The notes under the pieces were generated by a model that searched no databases, was not told where the DNA came from, and saw only the letters and a list, made by a program, of their open reading frames with translations. A stretch of DNA of 64,000 bases from Novosphingobium sp. KA1. GTDB lineage: Bacteria; Pseudomonadota; Alphaproteobacteria; Sphingomonadales; Sphingomonadaceae. Location: the NCBI RefSeq assembly GCF_017309955.1, contig NZ_CP021247.1:2009001-2073000 (forward strand), read 5' to 3'. Position numbers and translations under genes: made by a program. Shown here piece after piece: positions 16,785-24,976 of this stretch; the first letter of the stretch is position 1, and every line of letters begins with the position of its first letter.

Positions 16785-18122
16785 GGCACGCTGAGCGAGA
16801 CCAAGGTTCGCGGAGCGAAAGCGACCGGGAAGGCTTACAAGCTGTCCGATGGCGAGCAGCTGTACATGCATGTTTCCGCTGTCGGCGGCCGGGTCTGGCG
16901 AATGAACTATCAGTTCGGCCGCAACGCTCAAGGCAAGCCGGCGCAAAAGACCCTGACGATCGGCATCTATCCGGCGATATCGCTCAAGGATGCCCGCGCG
17001 GCCCGCGACGTTGCCAAGACGATGCTGGCGAAAGGGATCGAGCCGAGGCCTACAGACCTGTTCGAACGCGGCACCGCGCCGGTCGATACACGGCCGACGT
17101 TCGAGGACGTTGGCAAGGCATGGCATGCGCTGCAGGCCAAGCAGTGGTCAAAGGTCCATACCAAGGACGTTCTCGAAAGCCTGGAGAATGACGTGTTCCC
17201 GGCTTTGGGGAAGACGCCGATCGCGGATATTGAGGCACCGGCCGTCCTCGCGCTGCTGGAAAAGATCGTCGATCGCGGCGCCGTGGAAACGGCGCACCGC
17301 GTGCGCCAGCGGATCAGTGGCATCTTCGTCTATGGTATCGCGAAGAACCTCGCGACGAAGGATCCGGCCGCGAGCCTTGCGGTGGCTCTGCCCAAGAAAA
17401 AGAAGGCGAAGCGTCAGCCAGCGATCACAGATCTACATGCGCTGCGGCAAATGCTTGTCGACTGTGACGCGGAACGGTGCCGCGCGCAGACGAAACTGGC
17501 GATGCGCTTCCTTGCGCTGACGGCCGTGCGATCAAATGAGATTAATGGCGCGCGCTGGTACGAGTTCGAAGATCTCGATGGTACGGAGCCGCTGTGGCGG
17601 ATTCCGGCGCACCGGATGAAAGGGGATCTGGAACGGAAGGAAGACGAAGAGGGTGACCACCTGGTGCCTCTCGCTCCACAGGCGGTCGATGTGCTGCGGG
17701 CGATGAAGCCGCTGACTGGCGATCTGGAACTTGTGTTCCCGTCCGACAGACATGCCCATCGGCAAATGAGCGAGAACACGCTTCGAGCCTTGCTGATTCG
17801 CGCCGGGTACTATCAGCGGCACGTGCCACACGGCTTCCGATCCGCGTTTTCGACGATCATGAATGAGCGCTGTGAACGCGTCTGGCGCTCGGCCGGGCAC
17901 AAGACGGCGTCGCCCGATCGGGCCATCATCGACCTGATGCTTGCCCATGTGCCGGAAAATGACGTTGAGGGCGCTTATAACCGCGCCGCTTACATGCCGC
18001 GCCGGCGGGAAATCGCGGAGGATTGGGCGAACATTTTGCTCGCGGACATGTGGCCGCCGGCAATCCATATCGGCCAGCCAATGCGGTTTGCTGCGACCGG
18101 GCCGGGGCGACCCGGTCGCTGA
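16782..18122 (+). CDS. int: Tyrosine integrase, P4-type
   Basis: A 446-residue tyrosine recombinase. The N-terminus (MGTLSETKVRGAKATGKAYK) is the arm-binding DUF4102 domain, so the ATG at 16,782 is chosen over upstream in-frame starts at 16,656 and 16,761 that would add an unrelated leader. The catalytic set is visible in the C-terminal domain: R in LTAVRSNEI, HGFR, H in SAGHK and the nucleophile Y in YNRAAYMPRRR. It would integrate and excise the prophage at the tRNA 3' end. Its stop lies 4 bases from the end of the convergent alpA-like gene. Possible arm sites overlap its start, which would let the protein regulate itself. Confidence 0.92.
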   Translation: MGTLSETKVRGAKATGKAYKLSDGEQLYMHVSAVGGRVWRMNYQFGRNAQGKPAQKTLTIGIYPAISLKDARAARDVAKTMLAKGIEPRPTDLFERGTAPVDTRPTFEDVGKAWHALQAKQWSKVHTKDVLESLENDVFPALGKTPIADIEAPAVLALLEKIVDRGAVETAHRVRQRISGIFVYGIAKNLATKDPAASLAVALPKKKKAKRQPAITDLHALRQMLVDCDAERCRAQTKLAMRFLALTAVRSNEINGARWYEFEDLDGTEPLWRIPAHRMKGDLERKEDEEGDHLVPLAPQAVDVLRAMKPLTGDLELVFPSDRHAHRQMSENTLRALLIRAGYYQRHVPHGFRSAFSTIMNERCERVWRSAGHKTASPDRAIIDLMLAHVPENDVEGAYNRAAYMPRRREIAEDWANILLADMWPPAIHIGQPMRFAATGPGRPGR

Positions 18123-18126
18123 TGGT

Positions 18127-18315
18127 TTATGCGGCGATGCCGCGCGTCCAAGCGTCGATTTCAGTCTCTACCCAGCGAGAGCATTTGTGGCCCAGCTTGC
18201 GCTGGGCCGGGAAATCGCCGGTCTTGATAAGGGCGTAAATGTGCGAGCGAGACAGGGACGTACGCGCCATGACCTCGCTGATTTTCAGCAGGCGCTCGGG
18301 CGCATGAATAGTCAT
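18127..18315 (-). CDS. AlpA-family excisionase/regulator
   Basis: A 62-residue winged-helix protein of the AlpA/MerR-like excisionase family. LLKISEVMARTSLSRSHIYALI gives the recognition helix region and GHKCSRWVETEIDAW the wing. The ATG at 18,315 has an AAGGAG ribosome site 8 bases upstream; a longer in-frame reading lacks AlpA similarity. Its start overlaps the end of the preceding small gene by 4 bases. These proteins usually bend att DNA for excision or activate the integrase gene. It converges on int, as expected. Confidence 0.85.
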   Translation of the reverse strand: MTIHAPERLLKISEVMARTSLSRSHIYALIKTGDFPAQRKLGHKCSRWVETEIDAWTRGIAA

Positions 18316-18509
18316 CTGTTGTCTCCTTTGGCGGCTGCGAGAGCATGCGCGATGATGAACGGGATCGCAATAACGGCTGCGATCAGGAGCAGGGCGCGGG
18401 TGGCGCCCCGGATGGCGAGGTCGGTCCGGCCGGTGCGGCATTGGCGAGGCGTGCAGGCCCGGCAAGTGCAGCCGATGGGATGGACGGCGTTGGCGGTGCG
18501 GCGGGCCAT
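18312..18509 (-). CDS. Small membrane protein with Cys motif
   Basis: This 65-residue protein has an N-terminal cysteine cluster (CTCRACTPRQC) and one hydrophobic segment (about residues 38-58). It begins 3 bases after the GapR-like stop and overlaps the alpA start by 4 bases, so it is embedded in an early operon. There is no family match I can name. Its coding status rests on tight packing and a plausible membrane segment. Confidence 0.5.
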   Translation of the reverse strand: MARRTANAVHPIGCTCRACTPRQCRTGRTDLAIRGATRALLLIAAVIAIPFIIAHALAAAKGDNR

Positions 18510-18511
18510 GG

Positions 18512-18757
18512 TCAGTCCAGCCCCAGCGCGGTTTTGTAGGTGTCGGTGATCATCTCCATTTCGCGGCGGTGATCGGGCTGCATTTTGCGCATCTTGACGA
18601 TGAGCTTCATGGCCGGGACGTCGAAACCAACCGCTTTCGCCTCGCTGTAGACGTCGCGGATATCGTCGCTGATGCCCTTCTTTTCTTCCTCAAGGCGTTC
18701 AACGCGCTCGATCAATTGGCGCAGGCGGTCTTCGGTGGTGGTGTTCGCTTCGGGCAC
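18512..18757 (-). CDS. GapR family DNA-binding protein (DUF2312)
   Basis: An 81-residue protein containing the conserved GapR/DUF2312 core: a long first helix (RLRQLIERVERLEEEKKGIS), then DIRDVYSEAKAVGFD and KLIVKMRKM. GapR binds overtwisted DNA in Caulobacter and stimulates topoisomerases. The start is taken at a GTG (18,757) with an AAAGGAAA ribosome site, because the longer in-frame ORF adds an arginine-rich leader that looks like frame noise. A phage-borne copy may aid replication of prophage DNA or interfere with the host protein. It is in the early operon with alpA. Confidence 0.85.
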   Translation of the reverse strand: MPEANTTTEDRLRQLIERVERLEEEKKGISDDIRDVYSEAKAVGFDVPAMKLIVKMRKMQPDHRREMEMITDTYKTALGLD

Positions 18758-18771
18758 AGTGGTTTCCTTTC

Positions 18772-19281
18772 TCAAGCGGCGATCTGGTGGGCGCCGTGGG
18801 GCATGGTGTCGGGGTGATGGGCTGCGGGCCGGGGCGTGAATTTCGTCCGGCGGCCGTGTTCGCAGAGGGTGCAGATTTCCGGATCGTGGGCGGACCACGT
18901 CACGGCGTTGTCGTGCCAGTCCAGCTGGTCGGTCCATTCGTCCCAACCGCAGGCAAGGCAGAGCCGGGGGTGCTGGTCCGGGCGATCATCGCAAAGCTGG
19001 CGATAGACCGTGATGTTCAGGCGGTAGGACCGCGACATGTCGAGCACGAAGAAGTGCTGCTTCACGCGGAAGCCCACGGTTTCCAAGGTGCGGAAATTCC
19101 GTTCGACGTCTGCGCGGTGTTCCGCATGGTGCCAGTAGGGCCGGGCCGCGTCCGCAATCGAAAGGCCGGCGGCTTTCCGGCGCATGCGGACATAGTCCCA
19201 CGGCAGAACGGAGGCGGTGAGGATCGAGCGCTGGGCCATGGGATCGTCCAGCATCGACGTGAGAGAGGGCACGCTACGCAT
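18772..19281 (-). CDS. Phage protein with possible HTH and zinc-binding cysteines
   Basis: A 169-residue protein with a GAAAGGAAG ribosome site before the ATG. RMRRKAAGLSIADAA looks like a helix-turn-helix core, and two CxxC pairs (CLAC, CTLC) could bind a metal. The C-terminus is histidine- and proline-rich. It lies between the primase and the GapR-like gene. Its function is unknown; a role in early regulation or replication is inferred from position only. Confidence 0.6.
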   Translation of the reverse strand: MRSVPSLTSMLDDPMAQRSILTASVLPWDYVRMRRKAAGLSIADAARPYWHHAEHRADVERNFRTLETVGFRVKQHFFVLDMSRSYRLNITVYRQLCDDRPDQHPRLCLACGWDEWTDQLDWHDNAVTWSAHDPEICTLCEHGRRTKFTPRPAAHHPDTMPHGAHQIAA

Positions 19282-19297
19282 GTTCTTCCTTTCGATT

Positions 19298-22027
19298 TCA
19301 GGCTTTGCGGGAGAGGGCGCGGGACGGATCGTGGAAGATCCAGCAGCGGACGCCGGAGACGCCCTCGTTTCGGGAGTTGACCATGCCCTGTTCGATGAAA
19401 CGGCGGGCCTTGGAGGTCTTGAGCGCGCGGATCAGTTCCGCGTGGGTGGGCAGTTCCAGGCGCTTGTCCGCGCACCGGCTCTCCATCTCGTTCAAGCGGA
19501 TGGCGATCATGCCTTCTTCGTGCTTGCGGTGATGGTTGATGTGGCCGGATGTGGTGGCGGGATCCTCGTTCTCTTCGAGGTAGTCGAACCGCTCCCAGAA
19601 CAGGCTGACGACAGGGTCTTCGCTGTTGACGGCAAGCTGGCGATCGGTGGCCATCTGCACGATGAAGCGGGCGGTTTCGGCCTGCTGCTCGTCCGACAGG
19701 GGGACGATCGCACGGATTGCGTCAAGGAAAGCGAGCAACTGGCCGTGCGTCTTTGCAAGACGGTTGGTGCGGATCGCCGGCAGCGCCAGCAGTTCATCTT
19801 CGTACTGAGCGAATGCCTGCCGGTAGCGGTTCATGACTTCCGCTTCGCGCCGGGCCGCGTGAACGATGAAGCCTGAGATGTCCTCGATCGGCCATTGCTC
19901 CAGCTTCTCGGCCGCGACCTTTGTCGCCGGCGACCAGCCTGACATATCGAAGCCGAGCGACATGATACGTTCCAGCACCGCGCGGCTCGCGTTGACGGGC
20001 TCGTTCTGCTCGATGATGATCGCACCGCGAAACGGAGGCTCGAACGTCTCCATGCCGCCGTTCTTGACGCCGCGCGCGCGCACGGTCCGGCCGTTGTAGG
20101 CGGTCTTGAGTTCCTCCCACTCGAACTTCTTGGAGTGGCTGGCTTCTTCGCGGCGGTCGCCCTCGATCAGAACGACGGGCAGGTTGCCCACCTTGCCGAG
20201 GTTGCGTGCCATGGCGGCCGGGGTGGCCTTGGCAGGGTCAAAGCCTTCGTAGTTTTCGCGGCCCAGCAGCTTCCAGAGGAATTCGACCAGCGTGGTTTTG
20301 CCGGTGCCGGGCAGACCGTGCATTTCGAGGAACGGAAAGCTCTTCATCTCCGCACGCACCTGTTCGGCGAATAGGGAGGCGAAGTAGAAGGTCAGGCAGA
20401 CGATGCCCTTGGCGCCATAGGCGGTCCACAGGTCGGGGAGCCAGCTGACGTCCAGCTGGTCGGCGTCATAGTCGATATCCAGCAGCTTTTCCGAGGTGCC
20501 CAGCTTGAGCGCCTGCTTGCCGATCTGGAAAAACTCGTTCTCGTTCGGCTTGTAGACGCGACCGTTCGACACCGCGATCGGGCCGAAGACATAGGCCTGC
20601 GCATCGCGGCAATAGCCGGTGAAGCCGAGCGGGCGGACGTCGGGCAGATCGGGCGTCTGTTGCTGCAGGATGCGGGTCAGCTGGTGCGCGTTGCCGGTCC
20701 ACACACCGCCGAAGGCGAACAGGCGATCCTCGAAATTCGATGCCTTGCGCAGCTGGGCGGCGGTGAAGTCCCCCTTGACGGAAGGACGCTTGCTGCTGGG
20801 GTAGCTGATGTTGAGATAGAACTTGGTTTCGTCTGTCGCCTCGTCGCGCTGGCGATACAGGACGCGGAACGCGCAGTTGGCGATTTCCTCGACGGCCAGC
20901 GCCTCGCGCGAGGCTTCCTGCCGGATCTTGGCCTCTTCCTCTTGGTCGATTTCCTTGAGTTCGCGGGTGCGGCCCCGGCGATATTCGTCGATCTTTTCCT
21001 GAACGACGGAAATGTCGATCGAACACCAGTAGGTCCGGCTTCCGAAGGTGAAGTGGAAACTGTTCCAGCGGTGCTTTTCCCAAATGAGATAGGCTTTTTC
21101 CTGCGCCGTCTTGGCGAGCAGGACTTGGCCGTTCCACAGGTATTCGGCGCGGAGCGATTCACCGAGACGGTCGAAACCGAGCAGGTCGTTCCAGTCCAGT
21201 TCTTTGCCGGATTCTTCCTCGCCCATCGGCTGCGCGGCGGTAGCGTCCCAGCCTTCGTCCTTGGCCTTCTCGACATAGTCGCGGGAGGCCTTGGTGCCGG
21301 CGGGGCCGACGTCGAAGGCGAAGACAATCTGCGGGCGCCGGAACGGGGAGTCCGAGGCGGCGATATGGGTGCGCAGCTGCTTGAGGAACTCGGACGGATA
21401 GTTGTTGCTCGACATGGTCGAAGCCGCGCGCTGGCCCGCCTGTTCAAGAGCCCAGGCATTGAAGATGCCTTCGGCAAACCAGATGCTGCGGGCGTTCGCG
21501 AAGTCTTCCATCGACACATCGGGCCGGTGCCATGCCTGCCCCTTGTAGGACTTGCCGTAGGCGAAGCGGGCCTTGCGATCGAAGCGGCCGGGCTGGTCGA
21601 TAATGCGTTCCCACCAGCTGCCGCCCGGCAGCGGGAAGCGCACGGTGGCAGAGCCGATCTTGCGGCCTTCGTCGCGGAAATACTCCTGCGAATAGGCACC
21701 GCGCATGCCCATGAGGTTGAGGCCGCGGGCATCGCTCAGATAGGCATCGGCCGCTGCGTTCGGGTTCTGCGGCGTGGCCTTGAAGCGGTTCGACCACGTA
21801 TCGAAAATCTCGGGATAGAGGTCGCGCACCGACGCTTCCCAGCGGCAGTTGTTGGCGCGGCTGCATTTCAGAACCCAAGGGCTTTCGGCGTGGGTGTAGA
21901 CTTCCTTGTTGCCGCAGTCGGGACACTTGCCCTTCTGCAGATAGGTGGCGCCGGCCTTTGGTTTGAAGCCGAAGTCGTCCCGCAGCTTGGGCAGCAGGGC
22001 TTTGCGAATGTCGTCGCGCATTTGCAT
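19298..22027 (-). CDS. Phage primase-helicase
   Basis: A 909-residue replication protein. A zinc finger near the N-terminus (CPDCGNKE ... CSRANNCRW, about residues 35-65) and a Toprim-like segment (IWFAEGIFNAWALEQAG, near 190) mark a DnaG/P4-alpha-type primase. Walker A GLPGTGKTTL (near 590) marks a helicase domain. The ATG at 22,027 is chosen because residues before it are low-complexity leader overlapping the previous gene. It would prime and unwind DNA at the phage origin. It replaces the role of P2 gene A, but no rolling-circle initiator tyrosine motif was seen, so replication may differ from P2. Confidence 0.8.
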   Translation of the reverse strand: MQMRDDIRKALLPKLRDDFGFKPKAGATYLQKGKCPDCGNKEVYTHAESPWVLKCSRANNCRWEASVRDLYPEIFDTWSNRFKATPQNPNAAADAYLSDARGLNLMGMRGAYSQEYFRDEGRKIGSATVRFPLPGGSWWERIIDQPGRFDRKARFAYGKSYKGQAWHRPDVSMEDFANARSIWFAEGIFNAWALEQAGQRAASTMSSNNYPSEFLKQLRTHIAASDSPFRRPQIVFAFDVGPAGTKASRDYVEKAKDEGWDATAAQPMGEEESGKELDWNDLLGFDRLGESLRAEYLWNGQVLLAKTAQEKAYLIWEKHRWNSFHFTFGSRTYWCSIDISVVQEKIDEYRRGRTRELKEIDQEEEAKIRQEASREALAVEEIANCAFRVLYRQRDEATDETKFYLNISYPSSKRPSVKGDFTAAQLRKASNFEDRLFAFGGVWTGNAHQLTRILQQQTPDLPDVRPLGFTGYCRDAQAYVFGPIAVSNGRVYKPNENEFFQIGKQALKLGTSEKLLDIDYDADQLDVSWLPDLWTAYGAKGIVCLTFYFASLFAEQVRAEMKSFPFLEMHGLPGTGKTTLVEFLWKLLGRENYEGFDPAKATPAAMARNLGKVGNLPVVLIEGDRREEASHSKKFEWEELKTAYNGRTVRARGVKNGGMETFEPPFRGAIIIEQNEPVNASRAVLERIMSLGFDMSGWSPATKVAAEKLEQWPIEDISGFIVHAARREAEVMNRYRQAFAQYEDELLALPAIRTNRLAKTHGQLLAFLDAIRAIVPLSDEQQAETARFIVQMATDRQLAVNSEDPVVSLFWERFDYLEENEDPATTSGHINHHRKHEEGMIAIRLNEMESRCADKRLELPTHAELIRALKTSKARRFIEQGMVNSRNEGVSGVRCWIFHDPSRALSRKA

Positions 22028-22052
22028 GGTGGAATCGTGACTTTCGTGAGGA

Positions 22053-22271
22053 TCAGGCCGGCGTGACGGACGCGCGGGGGAAGGCTTCGATTTCAGGGAG
22101 CGCGCCGCTGTCCCGCCAGACTTCGACGAAGCCACGGCAGTGGGCGCGCATGACGCTGGGGGTGAGGACGACGCCCGTTTCGGTGCCGGCGCGCCAGCCA
22201 TTGGGCGTCCAGCGTTCGACCGAGATGACTACGGGTTGGCCGATGTAGAATGCGGATGCCGGCGCGCTCAT
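22053..22271 (-). CDS. Small early phage protein
   Basis: A 72-residue hypothetical protein starting MSAPASAFYIGQPVVI. The ATG overlaps the stop of the upstream small gene (ATGA). The text VVISVERWTPNGW suggests a small beta-barrel fold, but I cannot assign a family. It lies just before the primase in the same operon. Confidence 0.5.
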   Translation of the reverse strand: MSAPASAFYIGQPVVISVERWTPNGWRAGTETGVVLTPSVMRAHCRGFVEVWRDSGALPEIEAFPRASVTPA

Positions 22272-22474
22272 GCTGGCCCCATCGACCAGAGGGCCGCGAA
22301 GGTGGCGACGATCGTGGGAATCGCGATGAAGGCGGCCATGAACTCTTCCCGGACGTCTGCCGGGGCCGCGCGCCACAGATCACGGTAGGCGATGATTGAC
22401 GCCGGCAAAGTGTAGGTCTGGCGAGGCGTGCGGCGCGCTGTCGCGCCGACGCTGATCGAATGGGCGAAAGGCAT
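22268..22474 (-). CDS. Small early protein with a hydrophobic C-terminus
   Basis: A 68-residue hypothetical protein. The C-terminal 25 residues (FMAAFIAIPTIVATFAALW) could span the membrane. The ATG at 22,474 is preferred over an in-frame TTG at 22,507. It overlaps the next gene by 4 bases. No family is recognised. Confidence 0.45.
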   Translation of the reverse strand: MPFAHSISVGATARRTPRQTYTLPASIIAYRDLWRAAPADVREEFMAAFIAIPTIVATFAALWSMGPA

Positions 22475-22580
22475 GGGGTGGGCTCCGAAGAGGGCGGAAA
22501 AAGGCAAAGCGGGGGCGTTCCCGGAATCGAGCCGGGCAATCGGGCAGTGGTGGGTTGGATCAGGCCGTCAGGCGGTCAGA

Positions 22581-22886
22581 TCAGGAGCCAGCGGCGCTGG
22601 CCCCCGGTTCGGGCGGCGGGCTGTTGTCGTTGTCCGCGCGGTCGTTGGCGGCAGCGTGCCACTTGGTTTGGGGCAGGACGTGGAGCGGAGCCGGGAACCG
22701 GCTTGGCTTGGTGGACCGGATCGCTTCCATGCTGACCACGAACTGGTGCCCGCAGGCATCCGGGTTGCGGCAGTGGTAGTAGACCTCGCGGTAGAGCGGG
22801 CTGCTCTTGCCTGTGGAGCGGGCGAAGGCGCGGCCTCCGCATGCCGGACAGGTGACGTGTGGCAATTGGGCAGGACGACCCGACAT
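22581..22886 (-). CDS. ogr: Ogr/Delta-type late gene activator
   Basis: A 101-residue zinc-finger protein matching the Ogr/Delta family of P2-like phages. The cysteines are CPAC near the N-terminus and CRNPDAC about 25 residues on, followed by the FVVSMEAIR segment typical of the family. Ogr binds a dyad with 12-bp spacing about 55 bp upstream of late promoters and recruits RNA polymerase. The window contains three such dyads in front of late operons. The start overlaps the stop of the preceding gene (TAATG). It is about 30 residues longer than P2 Ogr because of a Pro/Ala-rich tail. Confidence 0.9.
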   Translation of the reverse strand: MSGRPAQLPHVTCPACGGRAFARSTGKSSPLYREVYYHCRNPDACGHQFVVSMEAIRSTKPSRFPAPLHVLPQTKWHAAANDRADNDNSPPPEPGASAAGS

Positions 22887-23371
22887 TACTGATTAACCCC
22901 CGTGGCTTCGCGCCCGGCCCCATTGCCGGGCAGAAGTGCTTTCAAACGGCCGATAAGGCGCGGGAAAATCGCGTCTGCTTCCTCGGTCTCGGCAATGGCG
23001 CGGTGGATTTGCGCGGGCGTGGCGCCCGGCAGCAGCGCCTGAACACAGTGGCTGAATGCGTCGCCCGCTTCGCGCGTGGCCAAGGCAAGATCTTGGGCCA
23101 GAGAATCGCGGCAGGGTTCGCCGGTGATGACCTCGATCTGGCGAGCATAGCTTTCGAGGATCGGGGCATAGCCGCCACCGGCAAGAATGAAGGCGCGATC
23201 CAGCGCAATGGCCTGATCGAGCGTGGGGGAGCCTTTCTTGTCGCTTTCACTCCAATGGCGAATGGTGCGGACGGCGCGACGCGCAATTGCGGCGGCGTCC
23301 TGCCAACCGATCAGATCGACCACGGTCATGACGGCGAGAGAAAAGGAAAGAGGGGCGCGGACCTTGGTCAT
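22886..23371 (-). CDS. CII-like phage regulator
   Basis: A 161-residue protein starting at the ATG at 23,371, which overlaps the stop of the Cro-like gene (ATGA). Residues 20-50 (WQDAAAIARRAVRTIRHWSES) look like a DNA-binding helix-turn-helix of the CII type. The rest is helical. Its position, second in the early operon behind the Cro-like gene, fits a CII-like or replication-control role. The family assignment is tentative. Confidence 0.5.
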   Translation of the reverse strand: MTKVRAPLSFSLAVMTVVDLIGWQDAAAIARRAVRTIRHWSESDKKGSPTLDQAIALDRAFILAGGGYAPILESYARQIEVITGEPCRDSLAQDLALATREAGDAFSHCVQALLPGATPAQIHRAIAETEEADAIFPRLIGRLKALLPGNGAGREATGVNQ

Positions 23372-23649
23372 TCCGCACCGTCCGTGCGTTGCGCTTTGGC
23401 AGTTGGATCGCAAACGACGGCATCTGCGGGCGCTGCTACATCGGCGGCATGGCGACCAAGGGGAAAGACTACATGTTCAGCAGTAATCGGCAGGCCGAGC
23501 CGGGCTGCCACTGCGAGAACATGGGGTTGCTCCTCAGACGGGATGCGCCCTTTTTTCTTCCAACCGTGGACGGTCCCGGCGGGGCGCTCGATGTCGCGCG
23601 CCATTTGGCGAACACCCCATAAGCTGAACAATGTTTCACCCTGTTTCAT
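23368..23649 (-). CDS. Cro-like repressor
   Basis: A 93-residue protein with a Cro/CI-type helix-turn-helix: ETLFSLWGVRQMARDIERPAGTVHGWKKKGRIP. The ATG at 23,649 is chosen because the residues upstream would read through the operator. It diverges from the CI-like gene across a perfect dyad operator. It opens the lytic early operon that runs through the CII-like, Ogr, primase, GapR-like and AlpA genes. Confidence 0.75.
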   Translation of the reverse strand: MKQGETLFSLWGVRQMARDIERPAGTVHGWKKKGRIPSEEQPHVLAVAARLGLPITAEHVVFPLGRHAADVAAPADAVVCDPTAKAQRTDGAE

Positions 23650-23657
23650 GGTGATTG

Positions 23658-23676
23658 TGTTCGGCTTTCCCGAACA
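23658..23676. promoter_or_regulatory. Immunity operator dyad
   Basis: A perfect inverted repeat, TGTTCGG-N5-CCGAACA, in the 85-base gap between the divergent Cro-like and CI-like genes. This is the expected place for repressor control of the lysis-lysogeny switch. Confidence 0.65.
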
Positions 23677-23734
23677 AAATGTCAACTGCTTTTAGGTTGA
23701 GACTTTGTACAGCTTTCCGGTGATCTCGTGCGAC

Positions 23735-24280
23735 ATGGAAAAGGTTGCAACAAGGCTCAAGGAACTGCGGAAATCCGCCGTTCCTCGTCTGACAGTTCGC
23801 GCTCTCGCTGACGCGCTAGGTATGCCGCATGGGTCTTACGCCCGGTATGAAAGCGCATACGATTACAAAAAACCTCACCTACCGATCGAATTCGCTCGCA
23901 AAGTGGCTGGCGTGCTTTCTGCCTATGGGGTTGATCCCGGCGAGGTCATGAAGCTGGCTGGTCTTACTGAGGATGAGGCCGAGCCGGAAGTTGCCGCAAT
24001 CGAAGCGGCGCGCCCGCAGGTGCAGTATGTTTCGCTGCAATTGGCACTGCCTAGTGAAGCTGCGCTGCGCGATATGTTCCGCAGCCTGCTCGTTCTGATT
24101 CCTGAGGGGGCGTCGCTGGACGAAGCCGCTGAAATTCTTGCTCGGCGGCTTCCAACTGGGCTCGCAGCGATCGGACCTGTCTTGCTTGATGCAATGTCGG
24201 CCGCGTTGCCTGCAGGCGGTACAATTCCTCAAGATCCCGCCACAGATCGTCCCGCGTCCAGACCATCGCCGCACATCTGA
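23735..24280 (+). CDS. CI-like phage repressor
   Basis: A 181-residue protein. The N-terminal half is an XRE-type helix-turn-helix (MEKVATRLKELRKSA ... LTVRALADALGMPHGSYARYE). The C-terminal half is helical without an obvious Ser/Lys self-cleavage peptidase motif, so induction may not use RecA-type autocleavage. The ATG at 23,735 is used because upstream residues fall in the operator region. It faces the Cro-like gene across a dyad operator, the standard layout of a lysogeny switch. Confidence 0.75.
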   Translation: MEKVATRLKELRKSAVPRLTVRALADALGMPHGSYARYESAYDYKKPHLPIEFARKVAGVLSAYGVDPGEVMKLAGLTEDEAEPEVAAIEAARPQVQYVSLQLALPSEAALRDMFRSLLVLIPEGASLDEAAEILARRLPTGLAAIGPVLLDAMSAALPAGGTIPQDPATDRPASRPSPHI

Positions 24281-24517
24281 CGCGGCACTCCGGGCACGCG
24301 AATTCGCAGCCTGGAGTCAATCGGATGGTCTCACTGCGCACTCTCGTTCGGCCCTGTTTGTTCTTTGTTCGTTCTCATTGGCCGATTCGAAACCTGTAGG
24401 GAAGTGACTTTCGTCACACTCAGAAAATTGTGTGTGGGAATGAACGGTTCTGTGCACTCGGATACGATTTAGGCTGCAAGATAAATGTGTTAGGCCCTGC
24501 CCATGAAAGGGGAACCA

Positions 24518-24976
24518 ATGGGCCACATTTACGAAGGTTACGGGGCGAGCGTTGAGATCGTAGACGATGGGATCATCATTCGTCGGAAGGGGTTGGCCTC
24601 GTTCACCCTGCACGGATTGAAGGGCGAAAAGCGTATCCCGTTCGCGAGTATTTCGGCCGTCCAGTTTAAGCCGGCGAATCTGCTGACATCGGGCTACATC
24701 CAGTTTTCGATTGCTGGCGGGGTAGAGAGCAAGGGTGGTTTGCTGGCGGCGACCAAGGACGAGAATAGCGTTCTGTTCAAGGGAGGCCGGCAGAACAGGA
24801 TTTTCGAGCAACTCCGTGACAATGTCGAAGCAGGCCTCCGCCTCGCACGCAAACCTGCGACTGCTGCGGCCACGATCACGAAGGCAGAGGAACTCGAAAA
24901 ACTAGCGGGGCTGCTGGATCGCGGCTTGTTAACGCGCGAGGAGTTTGACAGTCAGAAGGCCGCGTTACTGAGTTAA
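24518..24976 (+). CDS. SHOCT-domain protein (DUF4429-like)
   Basis: A 152-residue protein. The N-terminal part (GIIIRRKG ... KRIPFASISAVQFKPAN) resembles the DUF4429/PH-like fold, and the C-terminus (LEKLAGLLDRGLLTREEFDSQK) is a SHOCT oligomerisation domain. The ATG at 24,518 is preferred because AAGGGG lies 6 bases before it; an in-frame ATG at 24,503 has none. It sits after the repressor gene and could be expressed in the lysogen. It overlaps the end of gene D by 4 bases on the other strand. The 237-base gap before it holds no clear feature. Confidence 0.7.
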   Translation: MGHIYEGYGASVEIVDDGIIIRRKGLASFTLHGLKGEKRIPFASISAVQFKPANLLTSGYIQFSIAGGVESKGGLLAATKDENSVLFKGGRQNRIFEQLRDNVEAGLRLARKPATAAATITKAEELEKLAGLLDRGLLTREEFDSQKAALLS

